Source: Actinomycetota bacterium
GTDB taxonomy: Bacteria > Actinomycetota > Acidimicrobiia > Acidimicrobiales > CADCSY01
DNA length: 61,370 bases
Direction: 5' to 3'
Assembly (NCBI GenBank): GCA_004366205.1
Contig: ML178738.1
Location: 2,014 to 63,383 of the forward strand
Shown here: piece after piece, positions 42,294-54,810 of the stretch
Numbering within the stretch: position 1 is the stretch's first letter
How the letters are laid out: each line of letters opens with the position of its first letter
Position numbers and translations under genes: made by a program
Notes under the pieces: generated by a model
Database searches by the model: none
Told to the model about the DNA's origin: nothing
The model's input: only the letters and a program-made list of their open reading frames with translations

Positions 42294-42358
42294 CCCGCGC
42301 CGTGTGCTGGCCTGGCGATCGAACCGTTCGACCGACGAACCACAAGGGGGAGATGCGC

Positions 42359-44023
42359 ATGCCGGTGAGCCGGTGGCGACGGTTGCTGAGCCTCGGCGTG
42401 GTCCTGGCGCTGCTGCTCGGGGCCTGCGGGACCGACGATGACGGAGACGGCGCAGCGACGCCCGGTCCCCGCGACGACGAGGCCCCCGACCTCGGCGACC
42501 CGCAGTACGGGGGGCAGCTCGTCGTCGGCCTCGAGTCCGAGACCAACTCGTACCTGCCCGGCGAGTGGGCCGGCACCCAGGCCGGCATCAACGTGGCGTA
42601 CGCCATCTTCGACCCGCTCGTGCGGCGCGACCGCGACGGCCAGCTCCGCCCGTACCTGGCCGAGTCGCTCGAGCCCAACGACGACCTCGACGAGTGGACC
42701 CTCACCCTGCGGGAAGGCGTGCGGTTCCACGACGGCACCCCGCTGGACGCCGACGCCCTCCTCTACAACTTCGACAACCTCCTGATCGTCGAGGGCGCCA
42801 CGACCCGCGGGGCGCTGCGCGACGTGGAGGGCATGGAGGTCCTCGACGAGCGAACGGTCCGGTACCGGCTCTCGCGCGCCAACGCCGCGTTCCCCGACCT
42901 GTTGACGGGCCCCATCGGCTGGCCGTTCTCGCCCGCGGCCCACCAGGAGCTCGGTCCCGACGCGGGCGCCAACCCCGTCGGCACCGGACCGTTCCGGTTC
43001 GTGAGCTGGGAGCGCGACAGCCAGCTCGTGGTCGAGCGCAACGACGACTACTGGCAGGAGGGCCTGCCGTACCTCGACCGGATCGTGTTCCGGCCGATCC
43101 CCGACGAGGAGACCCGGGCCGCCAGCTTCCAGGCCGGTGACATCGACGCCACGCACAGCGTGCGGTTGAGCGAGATGATCGCCCGCTTCCGGGCCCTGGA
43201 CGGGGCGGTCATGTACGAGCGGCCCGGCAACTCGGGGAGCGGGGCCATCATCAACACCGAGGTGCCCCCGGTCGACGACGTGCGGGTGCGCCGGGCGCTG
43301 GCGCTGGCGCTCGACCAGCAGGCGCTCATCGACGTGATCGCCGGCGACGGCGTGGCCACGCCGCGCACCCACTGGTACACCGAGGACAGCCCCTGGTACT
43401 CCGAACGGGCGGCCGAGGCGTGGCCCACGGGCGACCCCGAGGCGGCCCGCGAGGTCCTCCAGGACTACATCGACGATCCGAACCGGTCCGACGGCCGTCC
43501 GCCGGGGTCACCCGTCGCCATCGACTTCAACTGCACCGCCATCCCCAGCCTCCAGGAGCAGGCTCAGGCCTACCAGGCGTTCTGGCAGGCGGTCGGCTTC
43601 GAGGTGACCCTGCACGCCGTCGAGCAGGCGGCCCACATCCAGAACGCCATCGCCGGCGACTACATGGTGAGCTGCTGGCGGCAGGGGGCCGACACGGATC
43701 CGTACACGCACCTGCACGCGGCGTTCGGCCCGCAGGCCGAGATCCCCACCAACTTCACGAACTTCGAGCACCCGGTGATCCTCGAGCAGCTCGACGTGCT
43801 GCGCCGCACCATCGACTTCGACGAGCGGTTCGAGGCCATCGAGACGATCATGCTGGTGCTCGCCGAGGAGGTGCCGTACCTGTGGACCGGCGGGAACAAC
43901 GAGTTCGTCGCCACCCGACCCGGCATCGGCGGGATCGACGACTGGCGGTTCCCCGACGGCACCGAGGGCGAGGGAGCGGCCGGGGGCATCGTGATGTGGG
44001 GCCAGGTCTGGATCGCGGGGTGA
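42359..44023 (+). CDS. family-5 (peptide/nickel/opine-type) ABC substrate-binding lipoprotein
   Basis: A 554-residue SBP_bac_5 lipoprotein. The signal peptide (LLSLGVVLALLLGACG) has the acylated Cys near residue 20. Motifs YGGQLVVGLESE, IFDPLVRRD, PYLAESLEP, LTLREGVRFHDGTPLDADAL and NPVGTGPFRFVSW run parallel to the protein at 24219, with which it is clearly paralogous along its length. It is also an orphan with no permease or ATPase nearby. ATG at 42359 is preferred over the in-frame ATG at 42353, which would abut the AAGGGGGAG ribosome-binding site. The frame is open further upstream through the terminator, but that part has no family similarity. Confidence 0.92.
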   Translation: MPVSRWRRLLSLGVVLALLLGACGTDDDGDGAATPGPRDDEAPDLGDPQYGGQLVVGLESETNSYLPGEWAGTQAGINVAYAIFDPLVRRDRDGQLRPYLAESLEPNDDLDEWTLTLREGVRFHDGTPLDADALLYNFDNLLIVEGATTRGALRDVEGMEVLDERTVRYRLSRANAAFPDLLTGPIGWPFSPAAHQELGPDAGANPVGTGPFRFVSWERDSQLVVERNDDYWQEGLPYLDRIVFRPIPDEETRAASFQAGDIDATHSVRLSEMIARFRALDGAVMYERPGNSGSGAIINTEVPPVDDVRVRRALALALDQQALIDVIAGDGVATPRTHWYTEDSPWYSERAAEAWPTGDPEAAREVLQDYIDDPNRSDGRPPGSPVAIDFNCTAIPSLQEQAQAYQAFWQAVGFEVTLHAVEQAAHIQNAIAGDYMVSCWRQGADTDPYTHLHAAFGPQAEIPTNFTNFEHPVILEQLDVLRRTIDFDERFEAIETIMLVLAEEVPYLWTGGNNEFVATRPGIGGIDDWRFPDGTEGEGAAGGIVMWGQVWIAG

Positions 44024-44079
44024 CCCCGGGCTGAGCCGCTCGGGACCCGACCCGGCGCGGCGGGGGTAGGTTGACGCCC

Positions 44080-45504
44080 ATGGGACGTGCCGCCGCTCTG
44101 TTCGACCTGGACCGGACGCTGCTGTCGGGCGCCAGTGGGCCGGTGCTCACCGCCGCGCTGCGCGAGGCGGGCATCGTCGACTCCCGCACGCTTCCGGGCG
44201 AGGGGCTCGTCTACCGCCTCTACGACACGGTCGGCGAGACCCTGCTCAGCATGCTGATCGTGCGGCGCGCCGCCGGCTTCGCCAAGGGTTGGCGGCGCGA
44301 CGCCGTGCGCGAGGCCGCCGCCAAGGCCGCCGGCGACCTCGCTGCCGCCGTGCAGCCCTGGGCCCACGTGCTGATCGAGGAGCACCGGGCGGCCGGGCGG
44401 CCGGTCGCCCTGGCCACGACGACACCGGTCGACATGGTCGAGCCGCTCGCGGAGGAGCTCGGCTTCGACGGGGTGATCGCCACCCGCTACGGCGTCGCCG
44501 CCGACGGCACCTACGACGGCACGATCGACGGGCCCTTCGTCTGGGGCCCCGGCAAGCTCACCGCCGCCAGGGACTGGGCGCGGGAGCACGACGTGGACCT
44601 CGCCGCCAGCTGGGCCTACAGCGACAGCATCTACGACGTCCCGTTGCTGAACGCCGTCGCCCACCCCCATGCCGTCAACCCTGACCCCCGCCTGCGGGCC
44701 CTGGCGGCCCTACGGCGCTGGCCCGTGCTGCACCTCGACGTGCCGCCCGGGGTGCCCAAGCTGGCCGGGCGCGAGCCCTGGACCGCGCTGATGCCGCTGA
44801 TGCGCCCAGAGCTCATCCCCTACGCCCGCTTCGACATCGAGGGCACCGGGCACATCCCGCCGGAGGGGCCGGCGATCCTCGTCGCCAACCACCGCAGCTA
44901 CTTCGACACCGTCGCCGTGGGGCTCACCGCCGCCAAGGCGGGCCGGCCGTTGCGCTTCCTCGGCAAGAAGGAGGTGTTCGACGCGCCGGTCGTGGGCGCC
45001 CTCGCCCGGGCGATGGGCGGCATCCGCGTCGAGCGAGGCACGGGCTCGGACGAGCCGCTGCGCGAGGCCGCCCGGGCCCTCGAAGCCGGTGAGATGGTGG
45101 CGCTCATGCCCCAGGGCACGATCCCGCGGGGCCGGGCGTTCTTCGACCCAGAGCTCAAGGGGCGCTGGGGTGCGGCGCGCCTGGCCAAGATGACCAAGGC
45201 ACCGGTGATCCCGCTCGGGTTGTGGGGCACCGAGCGGGTGTGGCCCCGCAGCGCCCGGGTGCCCAACGTGCTGAACGTCACCAGCCCACCGCTGGTCACC
45301 GTGCGCGTGGGTGAGCCGGTGCAGCTCGCCTATCGCAGCCTCGACGCCGACACCAAGCGGATCATGGCCGCCATCTCGGCGTTGCTGCCGCCCGAGGGCC
45401 GCCGGTACCGAGAGCCCACCCCCGAGGAGCTCGCCCGCACCCTCCCCCCGGGCTACAAGGGCGACCCCGACGCCGAGCTCGACCGCCGGCCCGGCACCGA
45501 CTGA
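44080..45504 (+). CDS. HAD-IB phosphatase - 1-acylglycerol-phosphate acyltransferase fusion
   Basis: A 474-residue two-domain protein. Residues 1-215 are a HAD subfamily IB hydrolase with nucleophile motif FDLDRTLLSG, a Thr motif (ATTTPVD) and SDSIYDVPLL. Residues 240-440 are a PlsC-type acyltransferase with NHRSYFD (the NHx4D motif) and PQGTIPRG in place of the EGTR motif. It could acylate lysophosphatidate and dephosphorylate the product at the membrane. Similar fusions are known in mycobacteria. ATG at 44080 is preferred over TTG at 44071 because GGGGTAGG lies about 10 bases upstream. It converges on aconitase with a 2-bp gap. Confidence 0.9.
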   Translation: MGRAAALFDLDRTLLSGASGPVLTAALREAGIVDSRTLPGEGLVYRLYDTVGETLLSMLIVRRAAGFAKGWRRDAVREAAAKAAGDLAAAVQPWAHVLIEEHRAAGRPVALATTTPVDMVEPLAEELGFDGVIATRYGVAADGTYDGTIDGPFVWGPGKLTAARDWAREHDVDLAASWAYSDSIYDVPLLNAVAHPHAVNPDPRLRALAALRRWPVLHLDVPPGVPKLAGREPWTALMPLMRPELIPYARFDIEGTGHIPPEGPAILVANHRSYFDTVAVGLTAAKAGRPLRFLGKKEVFDAPVVGALARAMGGIRVERGTGSDEPLREAARALEAGEMVALMPQGTIPRGRAFFDPELKGRWGAARLAKMTKAPVIPLGLWGTERVWPRSARVPNVLNVTSPPLVTVRVGEPVQLAYRSLDADTKRIMAAISALLPPEGRRYREPTPEELARTLPPGYKGDPDAELDRRPGTD

Positions 45505-45506
45505 GC

Positions 45507-47798
45507 TCAGCCCGTCCGCCGCACCCGCTCGCGGATGAGGTTGAGCGCGCTGCCCGCGCGGAACCACTCGATCTGCTCGGGTGAAAGCGTGTGGGTGGCG
45601 GTGAACTCGACCGTCGACCCGTCGGGCTTGTGGATGCGGCACGTGACCGGCTCGTCGGGCGCCAGGCCGGCCAGGCCGAGTATGGAGATGCGGTCGTCGA
45701 CCTCGATCTGGTCGTAGGTGGCGGGGTCGCTGAACGTGAGCGCCAGCATCCCCTGCTTCTTCAGGTTGGTCTCGTGGATGCGGGCGAACGAGCGGGCGAG
45801 GATCGCCCGGCCGTTGCGGAAGCGGGGCTCCATGGCGGCGTGCTCGCGCGAGCTGCCCTCGCCGTAGTTCTCGTCGCCCACCGCCACCCAGGCCACGCCG
45901 GCCTCGTGGTAGCGCCGGGCGATCTCGGGCAGGGGGCGCACCTGGCCGTCGAGCTGGTCCTTGCCCTCCCCGGCGGTGCCCGTGAAGGCGTTCTCGGCGC
46001 CGAGGAACAGGTTGCCGCTGATGTTCTCGAGGTGCCCCCGGTACTTCAGCCACGGGCCCGCGGCCGAGATGTGGTCGGTGGTGCACTTGCCCTGCGCCTT
46101 CACCAGCACCGGCAGCTCGACGAGGTCGTTGCCGTCCCACGGGGGGAACGGCTCGAGCCGCTGGAGGCGGTCGCTGTCGGGCGAGATCGCGACCTGGATG
46201 GCGCGGCGCTCGGCCTCGTCATCCGGCGGCGCGAGGAAGCCGCTCTCGCCGGCGTCGAAGCCGGCCGCGGGCAGCTCCTCGCCGACCGGCGCCTCGAGCC
46301 GGACCTCACCGCCGTCTTCGGTCGGGATGGCGTCGGTGAGCGGATCGAAGTCGAGCGTGCCGGCCAGCGCGTAGGCGACGACCATCTCGGGGGAGGTGAC
46401 GAACGCCAGGGTGTTGGCGTTGCCGTCGTTGCGCTTGGGGAAGTTGCGGTTGAACGAGTTGATGATGACGTTGGTCTCGCCCGGCTCGATGTCGGTGCGG
46501 TTCCACTGCCCGATGCACGGGCCGCAGGCGTTCGCCAGCACCACCGCGCCGATGGCCTCGAGGTCGGCGAGCAGCCCGTCCCGCTCGATGGTGGCGCGCA
46601 CCTGCTCGGAGCCCGGTGTGATCAACAGTGGGGTGCGGGCCTTGAGGCCCTTGGCCGCCGCCTGGCGGGCCAGCGAGGCGGCGCGGGTGATGTCCTCGTA
46701 TGAGGAGTTCGTGCACGAGCCGACCAGGGCGCTGCTGATCCGCAGCGGCCAGCCCGCCTCTTTGGCGTGCTCGCCCAGCTTGGAGACGGGGTGCGCCAGG
46801 TCGGGCGTGTGCGGGCCGTTCACGTGCGGCTCCAGCGTCGACAGGTCGATCTCGATGATCCGGTCGAAGAAGCGCTCCGGGTCGGCCAGCACCTCGTCGT
46901 CGGGCCGCAACTCGTGGGCCACGGCGTTGGCCGCGTCCGCGATGGCCTCGCGGCCGGTGGCCTTCAGGTAGCGAGCCATGGCGTCGTCGTAGGGGAAGAT
47001 CGACGTGGTGGCGCCGATCTCGGCGCCCATGTTGCAGATCGTGCCCTTTCCGGTGGCGCTGATCGAGGTGGCGCCGGGCCCGAAGTACTCGACGATCGCC
47101 CCCGTGCCGCCGGCGACCGTGAGGACGTCGGCGACCTTGAGGATGACGTCTTTGGGGCTGGTCCACCCGGACAGCTCGCCGGTGAGGTGGACGCCGATGA
47201 GCCTGGGCCAGCGCACGTTGAACGGGAAGCCCGTCATCACGTCGACGGCATCGGCCCCGCCCACGCCGATGGCGACCATGCCGAGGCCGCCGGCGTTGGG
47301 CGTGTGGCTGTCGGTGCCGATCATCATCCCGCCGGGGAAGGCGTAGTTCTCGAGCACGACCTGGTGGATGATCCCCGAGCCCGGCTTCCAGAACCCGATG
47401 CCGTACTTGGCCGACACCGTCCGCAGGAACTCGTAGACCTCGGAGTTCACGTCGAGGGCGATCTTGAGGTCGCTGGCCGCCCCGGTCTTCGCCTGGATGA
47501 GGTGGTCGCAGTGCACCGTGGTGGGCACCGCCACCTCGGGCAGGTCGGCCACCATGAACTGCAGCAACGCCATCTGGGCGGTGGCGTCCTGCATGGCGAC
47601 GCGGTCCGGAGCGAAGTCGGTGTAGCTGCGGCCCCGCTCGGTGCCCGCCCCCTCGGGGTCGCGCAAGTGGTTGTAGAGCACCTTCTCGGTGAGCGTGAGG
47701 GGCCGGCCCTCGCGCCGCCGGCCGAGGGCCACCCGCTGCTCGAGGGTGCCGTAGACCTGGTTCACCAGCTCGATCGGCGTTCCTGCGGTCACTGCCAT
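45507..47798 (-). CDS. acn: aconitate hydratase, mitochondrial type
   Basis: A 763-residue [4Fe-4S] enzyme that isomerises citrate and isocitrate. The cluster ligands lie in [15 protein letters not shown] and [11 protein letters not shown]. Substrate-binding segments such as [14 protein letters not shown] and [14 protein letters not shown] are intact. Length and motif details match the eukaryotic mitochondrial ACO2 type (about 750-780 residues), not AcnA (about 890) or AcnB (about 860). ATG at 47798 follows GAGGAG. The gene is divergent from a GntR-family regulator, with only 107 bp between the starts. Confidence 0.93.
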   Translation of the reverse strand: MAVTAGTPIELVNQVYGTLEQRVALGRRREGRPLTLTEKVLYNHLRDPEGAGTERGRSYTDFAPDRVAMQDATAQMALLQFMVADLPEVAVPTTVHCDHLIQAKTGAASDLKIALDVNSEVYEFLRTVSAKYGIGFWKPGSGIIHQVVLENYAFPGGMMIGTDSHTPNAGGLGMVAIGVGGADAVDVMTGFPFNVRWPRLIGVHLTGELSGWTSPKDVILKVADVLTVAGGTGAIVEYFGPGATSISATGKGTICNMGAEIGATTSIFPYDDAMARYLKATGREAIADAANAVAHELRPDDEVLADPERFFDRIIEIDLSTLEPHVNGPHTPDLAHPVSKLGEHAKEAGWPLRISSALVGSCTNSSYEDITRAASLARQAAAKGLKARTPLLITPGSEQVRATIERDGLLADLEAIGAVVLANACGPCIGQWNRTDIEPGETNVIINSFNRNFPKRNDGNANTLAFVTSPEMVVAYALAGTLDFDPLTDAIPTEDGGEVRLEAPVGEELPAAGFDAGESGFLAPPDDEAERRAIQVAISPDSDRLQRLEPFPPWDGNDLVELPVLVKAQGKCTTDHISAAGPWLKYRGHLENISGNLFLGAENAFTGTAGEGKDQLDGQVRPLPEIARRYHEAGVAWVAVGDENYGEGSSREHAAMEPRFRNGRAILARSFARIHETNLKKQGMLALTFSDPATYDQIEVDDRISILGLAGLAPDEPVTCRIHKPDGSTVEFTATHTLSPEQIEWFRAGSALNLIRERVRRTG

Positions 47799-47889
47799 GC
47801 CATCGCTCCTCGGGACTTGCTGTGTTCGACTCGGGCCGTCGGTGCCGTCCTGCCCGCTCGGACCGGGGCTTGCACCCGACCTCGCTGTA

Positions 47890-47907
47890 GACAAGTATAT
47901 GACAAGT
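47890..47907. promoter_or_regulatory. GACAAGT direct-repeat operator overlapping the gntR start
   Basis: Two copies of GACAAGT (47890-47896 and 47901-47907) are spaced 11 bp apart around an ATAT core, in the gap between acn and gntR. The second copy includes the first two bases of the GTG start. Minus-strand TATACT within the element resembles a -10 box for acn. Binding of the GntR protein here could block both genes. Confidence 0.5.
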
Positions 47908-48637
47908 GCGCGCCATCCGCTACCGGGAGATCGCCGAGGACCTCAGGCAGCGGCTCGCCACGGGCGAGCTGTCGGCCGGCCGGGTGCTGCCCAGCGAAGC
48001 CGAGCTGTCCGCAGCCTACGACGCCAGCCGGGTCACGGTCCGCAAGGCGCTGGAGCTGCTCCGGGACGAGGGCCTGATCGACTCGCGGCAGGGGTTCGGC
48101 TGGTTCGTGGCGGTCGACCCGCTCCGCCAGGACCTCGGGCGGCTGGGCACCATCGAGGGCCAGCTGGCCGAGCTCGGCGCCCAACCCGAGCGGCGGGTGC
48201 TCGACTTCGCGTTCGTGCGGGCGCCGGCCCGGGTGCGGGCGGTGCTCGGCACCGCCACCGTGCTGCGGGTGCGCCGGCTGAACCTGGCCGACGGGCAGCC
48301 GTTCGCCCGGGTGACGGTGTGGTGCCCCGACGACCTCGGCGCCGAGCTGTCCCGGGCCGACGTCGAGCGGGCGCCGTTCTACGAGCTGCTGCCGGTACCG
48401 CTCGGCGGCGCCGTGCAGATCATCGGCGCCGCCGCCGCGTCCGAGGACGACGCCGCCATCCTCGAGGTGCCGGTCGGCTCACCGGTGCTGCGGTGCCAGC
48501 GGACCACCTCGGCGGCCGACGGCCGGCCTGTGCTCGTGAGCGAGCACGTCTTCCCGGCCCACCGCACCGAGTTCGTCGTGCACCTCCCGCACGCCGAGCC
48601 CTCGATCGCCCCCAGCGGCCTCCGTCTCGTCGAGTAG
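47906..48637 (+). CDS. GntR-family (HutC-type) transcriptional regulator
   Basis: A 243-residue regulator. The N-terminal winged helix [20 protein letters not shown], then LPSEAEL and [12 protein letters not shown], is typical GntR. The remaining 165 residues form a HutC/UTRA effector domain ([40 protein letters not shown]). The start is GTG at 47906; it has no ribosome-binding site and lies only a few bases beyond a TATA-like element, so a leaderless transcript is possible. It is divergent from aconitase, which suggests regulation of that gene and of itself, with a small-acid or sugar effector. Confidence 0.92.
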   Translation: MRAIRYREIAEDLRQRLATGELSAGRVLPSEAELSAAYDASRVTVRKALELLRDEGLIDSRQGFGWFVAVDPLRQDLGRLGTIEGQLAELGAQPERRVLDFAFVRAPARVRAVLGTATVLRVRRLNLADGQPFARVTVWCPDDLGAELSRADVERAPFYELLPVPLGGAVQIIGAAAASEDDAAILEVPVGSPVLRCQRTTSAADGRPVLVSEHVFPAHRTEFVVHLPHAEPSIAPSGLRLVE

Positions 48638-48669
48638 CACCGGGTTCGCCGGGCCGGCCCGGCGCGCCA

Positions 48670-49110
48670 TCAGAGCAGGCCGAAGCGGGTGAACTGGAAC
48701 GTCCAGGCGGCGGCGCCCGCGGCGACGAGCGCCACCCCGAGCGCCCGGGCGGCGGCCGGGGACAGGGGCCTCGCCGGGGGGAGCCGCCGGCGCCAGCGCA
48801 GCACCATCACGACGGCCATGGCGAGGGTGAGCACGGCGAGCACGGGCACCAGCGGGTTGGCGGCGGCCGCCTCACCCAGCCGGCCGGCCGCCAGGTGCGT
48901 CGCCGCCGTGGTGCCGCCACACAGCGGGCAGGGCACACCGGTCACGGCCCGCAGCGGGCACACGAGCCCGAGCCCGGTGGCGCTCGCGAGCGTCGGGTAG
49001 GCGGCCGCCACCGGCGCGGCGGCGAGGCCGGCGAGGGCGAGGCGCTCGGGCACCGACCGCGGCCGCCACGGCGCCGCCGTCGCGGCAGCCGGCTGGTCCT
49101 GGACCTGCAC
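48670..49110 (-). CDS. DUF2752 small membrane protein
   Basis: A 146-residue protein with the DUF2752 hallmark CPLRAVTGVPCPLCGGTTA (about residues 51-69), a possible metal- or heme-binding Cys set. It has a hydrophobic segment before the motif and two after it (about 85-105 and 120-140). The function of the family is unknown. GTG at 49110 is inferred from the conserved start of the hydrophobic region; the upstream part of the frame has no similarity. It follows the glutamate synthase gene by 74 bp on the same strand and converges on gntR, with a small palindrome (48649-48662) between them. Confidence 0.8.
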   Translation of the reverse strand: MQVQDQPAAATAAPWRPRSVPERLALAGLAAAPVAAAYPTLASATGLGLVCPLRAVTGVPCPLCGGTTAATHLAAGRLGEAAAANPLVPVLAVLTLAMAVVMVLRWRRRLPPARPLSPAAARALGVALVAAGAAAWTFQFTRFGLL

Positions 49111-49184
49111 CGCGCCAGCCTGCCACCCAGCCGGGGCGGACGCGGCGCGGTGCCGTGCGACCGGCGGGTGGCGGATCAGGGGGG

Positions 49185-53618
<4,434 letters not shown>

Positions 53619-53769
53619 GACACGGACCTCCGGGGGGACTCGGGTTGGTGCGCGACCGGGGCGCTTCCTCGTTGAAGCTGACCTCGTCGTCGAGGAGGCG
53701 CCGTTGCCCGTTCTCCAGCCCCGGTCAGGGTCTCGCCGATCCTACCGCGCCCCCCGCCCGGCCACGCGA

Positions 53770-53881
53770 ACTCGAGGCTGAGCGCGCCGGGTTCCGCCCC
53801 GCTGGGCCTCGAGTTGGAGGAGCGTCGCGGACTCGAGGCTGACCGCGCCGGGTTCCGCCACGCTGGGCCTCGAGTTGGAGG
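53770..53881. repeat. two 51-bp hairpin repeats at a 61-bp period
   Basis: Units 53770-53820 and 53831-53881 are 49 of 51 bases identical and are separated by 10 unrelated bases. Each contains a perfect 9-bp inverted repeat, ACTCGAGGC with GCCTCGAGT (53770-53778 with 53806-53814; 53831-53839 with 53867-53875), so each can form a hairpin. They fill the second half of the gap between the PlsC-like gene end and gltB. The first half (53619-53769) holds the gltB ribosome-binding site and probably its promoter; no gene is visible there. Confidence 0.9.
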
Positions 53882-53897
53882 GTTGTGGTGGCGGCCG

Positions 53898-54809
53898 TCA
53901 GAGGGCGGGCCAGCGGGGGCGGCGGCGGGCCGAGCGGTGCGTGTCGGGCAGGGCCCACGCCCGCCGCCAGGTGGGGGCGGCGGGGCCGGTCAGGGGCGGC
54001 GTGGCGCCGGCGGCGGCCCGGCGGCGGGCCGACCACCAGTCGGTAAAAGCCTCGTCGGCGAGGGCGGCGACGGCCGCCTCGATGCGGGGGCCGAACCGGC
54101 GGGCGTCCTCGCCCTCGTGGGCGGTGAGCGGGGTGCCGAACGTGACCGTCGTCGTGCCCGGGCGGGGCAGCATGCGGCCCCGCCGCAGGATCGTGCCCGT
54201 GCCCGCGAGGTGCACCGGCACAACGGGCACGCCGCACCGCACGCTCAGGTAGGCGGCGCCGCCCCGGAACTCCTGGCCCCAACCGTCGGGGCTGCGCCCG
54301 CCCTCGGGGAAGATGACGAGGCTCCAGCCCTCGTCGATGAGGGCGGCGGCCTCGTCGGCCGAGCGCCGGCTGACCCTGGTGCGCTCGATGGGGATGGCGC
54401 CGAGCACGAGCGCGAAGAACGCGCCGCGGGCCGGGCTGGTGAAGAAGTAGTCGGCGGCGGCGGCGACCACGAGCCGGTGGCGCCAGGGCTCGGGCACCGA
54501 GGTGACCAGCAGGGGCGTGTCGAGGTGGCTGTGGTGGTTGGCGGCGAAGATCACCGGACCTTCGAGCCCGTCGAGGCGGTCGAGCCCGCGCCGCCTCGGA
54601 TCGGCGAGCACCCGGACACCGGCGCGCAACGCTCCCTCGGTGACCGCCAGCCGGGCCAGGCGGGCCGGCCACCGGCGCGCCCAGGCCGTCTCGACGTCGA
54701 CGCCGGTGCGCGCGCGGCGCGCCGGGGGCTCGATCCCGTCGGGCGGCGTGGGGGCCGTCCAGGGGAACCCGCGTCGCTCGAGCGGCCGGGGGATCCGCAC
54801 CGTCGGCAC
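53898..54809 (-). CDS. PlsC-like lysophospholipid acyltransferase
   Basis: A 303-residue acyltransferase of the LPLAT/PlsC superfamily. The catalytic motif is NHHSHLD (about residue 90), the acceptor-phosphate motif is FPEGGRSPDG (about 167), and VPVVPVHLAGTG follows. It would acylate a glycerol-phosphate or other lipid alcohol at the membrane. It has an unusual basic, Pro-rich N-terminal 40 residues and a long Arg-rich C-terminus. It is the last gene of the operon, one base after the LarA-like gene, so its substrate is probably produced by those enzymes. The hairpin repeats lie directly after it and may terminate the transcript. Confidence 0.88.
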   Translation of the reverse strand: MPTVRIPRPLERRGFPWTAPTPPDGIEPPARRARTGVDVETAWARRWPARLARLAVTEGALRAGVRVLADPRRRGLDRLDGLEGPVIFAANHHSHLDTPLLVTSVPEPWRHRLVVAAAADYFFTSPARGAFFALVLGAIPIERTRVSRRSADEAAALIDEGWSLVIFPEGGRSPDGWGQEFRGGAAYLSVRCGVPVVPVHLAGTGTILRRGRMLPRPGTTTVTFGTPLTAHEGEDARRFGPRIEAAVAALADEAFTDWWSARRRAAAGATPPLTGPAAPTWRRAWALPDTHRSARRRPRWPAL

Positions 54810-54810
54810 C

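Noticed and set aside
48649-48662. Self-complementary CCGGGCCGGCCCGG as a regulatory operator
   Set aside because: It lies between convergent gene ends and is built only of C and G, so a weak terminator or chance is more likely.
53770-53881. Start of a CRISPR array
   Set aside because: There are only two units, the separating sequence is just 10 bases, and the units are long hairpins; no cas genes are present.
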